Assembly: GCA_022842445.1 (NCBI GenBank)
Contig: JALHPO010000005.1
Coordinates: 1-64,000 of the forward strand
Direction of reading: 5' to 3'
From: Nitrospira sp.
GTDB lineage: Bacteria > Nitrospirota > Nitrospiria > Nitrospirales > Nitrospiraceae
Length of the DNA stretch: 64,000 nt
Under the pieces are notes generated by a model, which saw only the letters and a list, made by a program, of their open reading frames with translations, was not told where the DNA came from and ran no database searches. Shown here one piece after another: positions 61,059 through 64,000 of this stretch (within the stretch, counting starts at the first letter, position 1; each line of letters begins with the position of its first letter). Both the position numbers and the translations under genes were made by a program.

Positions 61059-62306
61059 CTATCGGTTCATCGACTGCAGAAAATCCTGATTGGTCTTGGA
61101 GCCGCTTATCTTGTCCATCAGGAACTCCATCGCCTCCATCGTGCCCAGCGGGCTCAGCACCTTGCGCAAAATCCACATTTTATTGAGACGGTCCTTGTCC
61201 ACCAGCAATTCTTCCTTACGGGTACCGGACTGGCTGATATCGATCGCCGGGAAAAGACGCTTGTCGGCCAACCGGCGGTCCAGATGGACTTCCATGTTGC
61301 CGGTCCCTTTGAATTCTTCGAAAATGACGTCATCCATACGGCTGCCGGTATCCACCAACGCAGTGGCCATGATGGTCAAGCTCCCGCCGTTTTCAATGTT
61401 TCGAGCTGCGCCAAAGAACCGTTTGGGACGCTGCAGAGCGTTGGAGTCGAGTCCACCCGAGAGCACCTTGCCGCTGGGCGGGGCGATCGTGTTGTAGGCC
61501 CGCGCCAACCGCGTAACACTATCCAGCAGGATGACCACATCTTTCTTATGCTCGACAAGCCGCTTTGCTTTCTCCAACACCATTTCCGCGACTTGTGCGT
61601 GGCGCTGTGCCGGTTCGTCGAAGGTCGAGCTGATGACTTCCGCTTTGACCTGACGCTGCCAGTCCGTTACTTCCTCCGGCCGTTCATCGATCAACAATAC
61701 GATCAGCGTCACCTCTTTATGGTTCTTAATGATGGCGCGTGCGATGGCCTGCAGCAACATCGTCTTTCCGGTGCGAGGAGCAGCCACGATCAGCCCGCGC
61801 TGTCCTTTCCCGATCGGCGTGACGAGTTCCATCACGCGCGTGCAATATTCTTCCCGATCGAATTCCAAATTGATGCGTTCCTCGGGATACAGCGGGGTCA
61901 GGTTATCGAACAGGATCTTGTCCCGCGAAACCTCCGGGTCTTCGTAGTTAACTTTTTCGACTTTCAGAAGCGCGAAGTAGCGTTCGCTTTCCTTCGGGGG
62001 CCGGATCTGTCCTGAGACGATGTCGCCGGTACGCAAATTAAATCGCCTGATCTGCGACGGGGAAATGTAGATGTCGTCGGGACCAGGGAGGTAATTGGAG
62101 TCCGGAGCGCGCAGAAAGCCGAACCCGTCCGGGAGAGTTTCCAGAACGCCCTCTCCGAAGACAACCCCGTTCTTCTCAGTCTGAGCTTGCAGGATTGCAA
62201 AGATCAATTCCTGCTTTCTCAGATTGGCCGCCCCTTCGATTTTGAGCTCACGAGCCACGTCATTGAGATCGGCAATCGACTTTTGTTTCAACTCTGCGAG
62301 ATGCAT
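61059..62306 (-). CDS. rho: Transcription termination factor Rho
   Basis: [59 protein letters not shown]; start preceded by AAGGGGGGAAGTG. Confidence 0.98.
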   Translation of the reverse strand: MHLAELKQKSIADLNDVARELKIEGAANLRKQELIFAILQAQTEKNGVVFGEGVLETLPDGFGFLRAPDSNYLPGPDDIYISPSQIRRFNLRTGDIVSGQIRPPKESERYFALLKVEKVNYEDPEVSRDKILFDNLTPLYPEERINLEFDREEYCTRVMELVTPIGKGQRGLIVAAPRTGKTMLLQAIARAIIKNHKEVTLIVLLIDERPEEVTDWQRQVKAEVISSTFDEPAQRHAQVAEMVLEKAKRLVEHKKDVVILLDSVTRLARAYNTIAPPSGKVLSGGLDSNALQRPKRFFGAARNIENGGSLTIMATALVDTGSRMDDVIFEEFKGTGNMEVHLDRRLADKRLFPAIDISQSGTRKEELLVDKDRLNKMWILRKVLSPLGTMEAMEFLMDKISGSKTNQDFLQSMNR

Positions 62307-62834
62307 CACTTCCCCCCTTGCTACCGACATAGGACTCCTCTCGATCCCCTGGCTTGGTTACGGATCACGACGACTTGCTTAAACTGATGGGCCATGCGAA
62401 ACGCGCTCAATGTATTATCTTGTCCTGACGGCTATAGATCAGTGCGTATTGGATGGAATAGCTTGTGGAGGACGCTTGCCTACCTATGCAGAAAAGATGT
62501 GGTCTCCGAGATTACCGGGACATAGGGCATAAACAAACTATTGGGTTGGTCTACAAACTCTCTCATCTCCACACTTGCTGGAGCTTGGTCCGAGACAGGT
62601 TCCTGAATTGAGTTCTTTATCGGGGAGAACTGTATTCACACTGGAATGTTGGTGTGAATCATACTGAGCACCCGGCTGGTTGTCAACTGACATCTATTAT
62701 TTTTCTTCTCCCACGATCTCCCCTCCCCCGGGATCCACTCTTTACCCTCATATCGTCCTAATCATCCCAGTCTTTGTCGATATGCCGCTTGTTCCCTGAA
62801 TTCAAAATATGTTACACAGACATACGGATGTTGC

Positions 62835-63248
62835 ATGGCGCACGACGACGACGAAACCACTCCAGACCGAGTCTTTTCCCTCTTTGAAGCCAATCAGCTG
62901 ATCCCTCAGCTTCAGTCGCACTTGACCACGGTCCAAGAGCGAAAAGGGGTCCTGCTTGAAACTCGCGAGGAAGTACAGAAAGCCTCGGCTAATGCCGACC
63001 ACGGAGGTGGGACAACAGTCGGCTCCCATTACGTCAAAAGCCTTCAGGATATCAGCACGAACCTCCGCGCCATCCATGAATTAGGGGTGGTCGTGAAAGA
63101 TATCGATCTTGGACTCTGTGATTTTCCGCATGTCCGCGACGGCCGGGTCGTCTATTTATGCTGGAAACTCGGAGAAAAAGAGATCCGCTGGTGGCATGAA
63201 GTCACAAGCGGGTATAAAGACCGTTGCCCCTTGGAAGACCCTGCCTAA
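62835..63248 (+). CDS. DUF2203 family protein
   Basis: RVFSLFEANQLIPQLQSHL...VVVKDIDLGLCDFPHVRDGRVVYLCWKLGEKEIRWWHE. Confidence 0.85.
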   Translation: MAHDDDETTPDRVFSLFEANQLIPQLQSHLTTVQERKGVLLETREEVQKASANADHGGGTTVGSHYVKSLQDISTNLRAIHELGVVVKDIDLGLCDFPHVRDGRVVYLCWKLGEKEIRWWHEVTSGYKDRCPLEDPA

Positions 63249-63253
63249 CCCAC

Positions 63254-63532
63254 ATGCTATTCGTCATTATCGGTTACGATGGGCCCGAGGGAGAGGCGAA
63301 ACGCAAGATTCACCGCCCCGCTCATTTAGCCAACCTGAAACCACTGGACGAACAAGGGCGGGTTATTCTGGCCGGACCTCTGACCGATAAGGCCGGAAGC
63401 CTGCTGGTCCTGGATTTTGAAACCCAGGAAGAGGCAGAGCGGTTCGCTCACACCGATCCCTATACGGTGCAGGGGATATTCGAGCGGGTTGAAGTCCATC
63501 CGTTTATGCAGGTATTGCCAAAACCCCGCTAG
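63254..63532 (+). CDS. YciI-like protein
   Basis: MLFVIIGYDGPEGEAKRKIHRPAHLANLKPLDEQGRVILAGPLTDKAGSLLVLDFETQEEAERFAHTDPYTVQGIFERVEVHPF. Confidence 0.88.
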   Translation: MLFVIIGYDGPEGEAKRKIHRPAHLANLKPLDEQGRVILAGPLTDKAGSLLVLDFETQEEAERFAHTDPYTVQGIFERVEVHPFMQVLPKPR

Positions 63533-63643
63533 CTGATTTTTCATACCTTTCTGTCCTCCTCACAGTCACCATCCAGAGCAGACGGAATCATTGCCTACGG
63601 CACACCGTTCTCCACCGATTCGAGGGGGTGGTATAGTTGTGAC

Positions 63644-64000
63644 ATGTCTCTGCGCCATAGCGTAGCCCTTCTGGCCGCAACTGCTATAGTCAGTATTCTT
63701 CCTCCATCGGCGTCGGCATTGGATACCACGGTAGTGGCAGAGGCCTATTACCTAATGGCAGACGGCGATACGCTGGCTCAGGCCGAAGAAAAAGTTCTCC
63801 AACGGGCCAAGCGCAAAGCGATCGAAGAAGCAGGAATGTATATCGAGTCTACGCTCCTTGATGTTGAAAAAACTGCTGGCGGCAGAAGCTTTCAAGCCAG
63901 CTCACTGGAGATCCGTACGATTGCGTCAGCCATTACCAAGACCGAAATTCTTGAAGCATCCCGCTCCTTCGAACAGGATCGTCCCAGCTTTTTTGTCCGC
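63644..64000 (+). CDS. Secreted hypothetical protein (partial, runs off window end)
   Basis: MSLRHSVALLAATAIVSILPPSASALDTTVVAEAYYLMADGDTLAQAEEKVLQRAKRKAIEEAG...; signal peptide; open to window edge. Confidence 0.65.
   Translation, partial: MSLRHSVALLAATAIVSILPPSASALDTTVVAEAYYLMADGDTLAQAEEKVLQRAKRKAIEEAGMYIESTLLDVEKTAGGRSFQASSLEIRTIASAITKTEILEASRSFEQDRPSFFVR

Overview
This 64 kb window looks like the chromosome of a Nitrospira-like bacterium. That assignment is an inference from gene content and repeat style; no search was run. Most of it is housekeeping DNA on the minus strand. It carries ccmA/ccmB (ccmB runs off the left edge), topA-dprA-rng, a rodA-mrdA-mreDCB cell-shape cluster, and queA/SpoIID/asd/NHL/leuB/cupin/leuA. 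It also carries pssA-psd, ilvC-ilvH-ilvB, RNase P RNA, RNase HIII, a CAT-anticodon tRNA, rpoD-dnaG, a nearly complete his cluster with murA, and prmC-prfA-rpmE-rho. The most accessory part is about 4.1-10.9 kb. It has an active-looking Ser/Thr kinase with an unrecognised C-terminal domain, a HEPN-like plus multi-zinc-ribbon protein, a decayed ORF6N-domain gene, MITE/REP-like inverted repeats, and a duplicated fragment of a lipoprotein gene. The strongest non-coding finding is a canonical T-box leader with a CUC (Leu) specifier and an antiterminator/terminator pair, upstream of leuA at 37826-38089 on the minus strand. A palindromic repeat lies between its terminator and leuA. Several families of dispersed palindromic or low-complexity repeats fill intergenic gaps and sometimes run into coding sequence. 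No CRISPR array, intact transposase or rRNA gene was seen.
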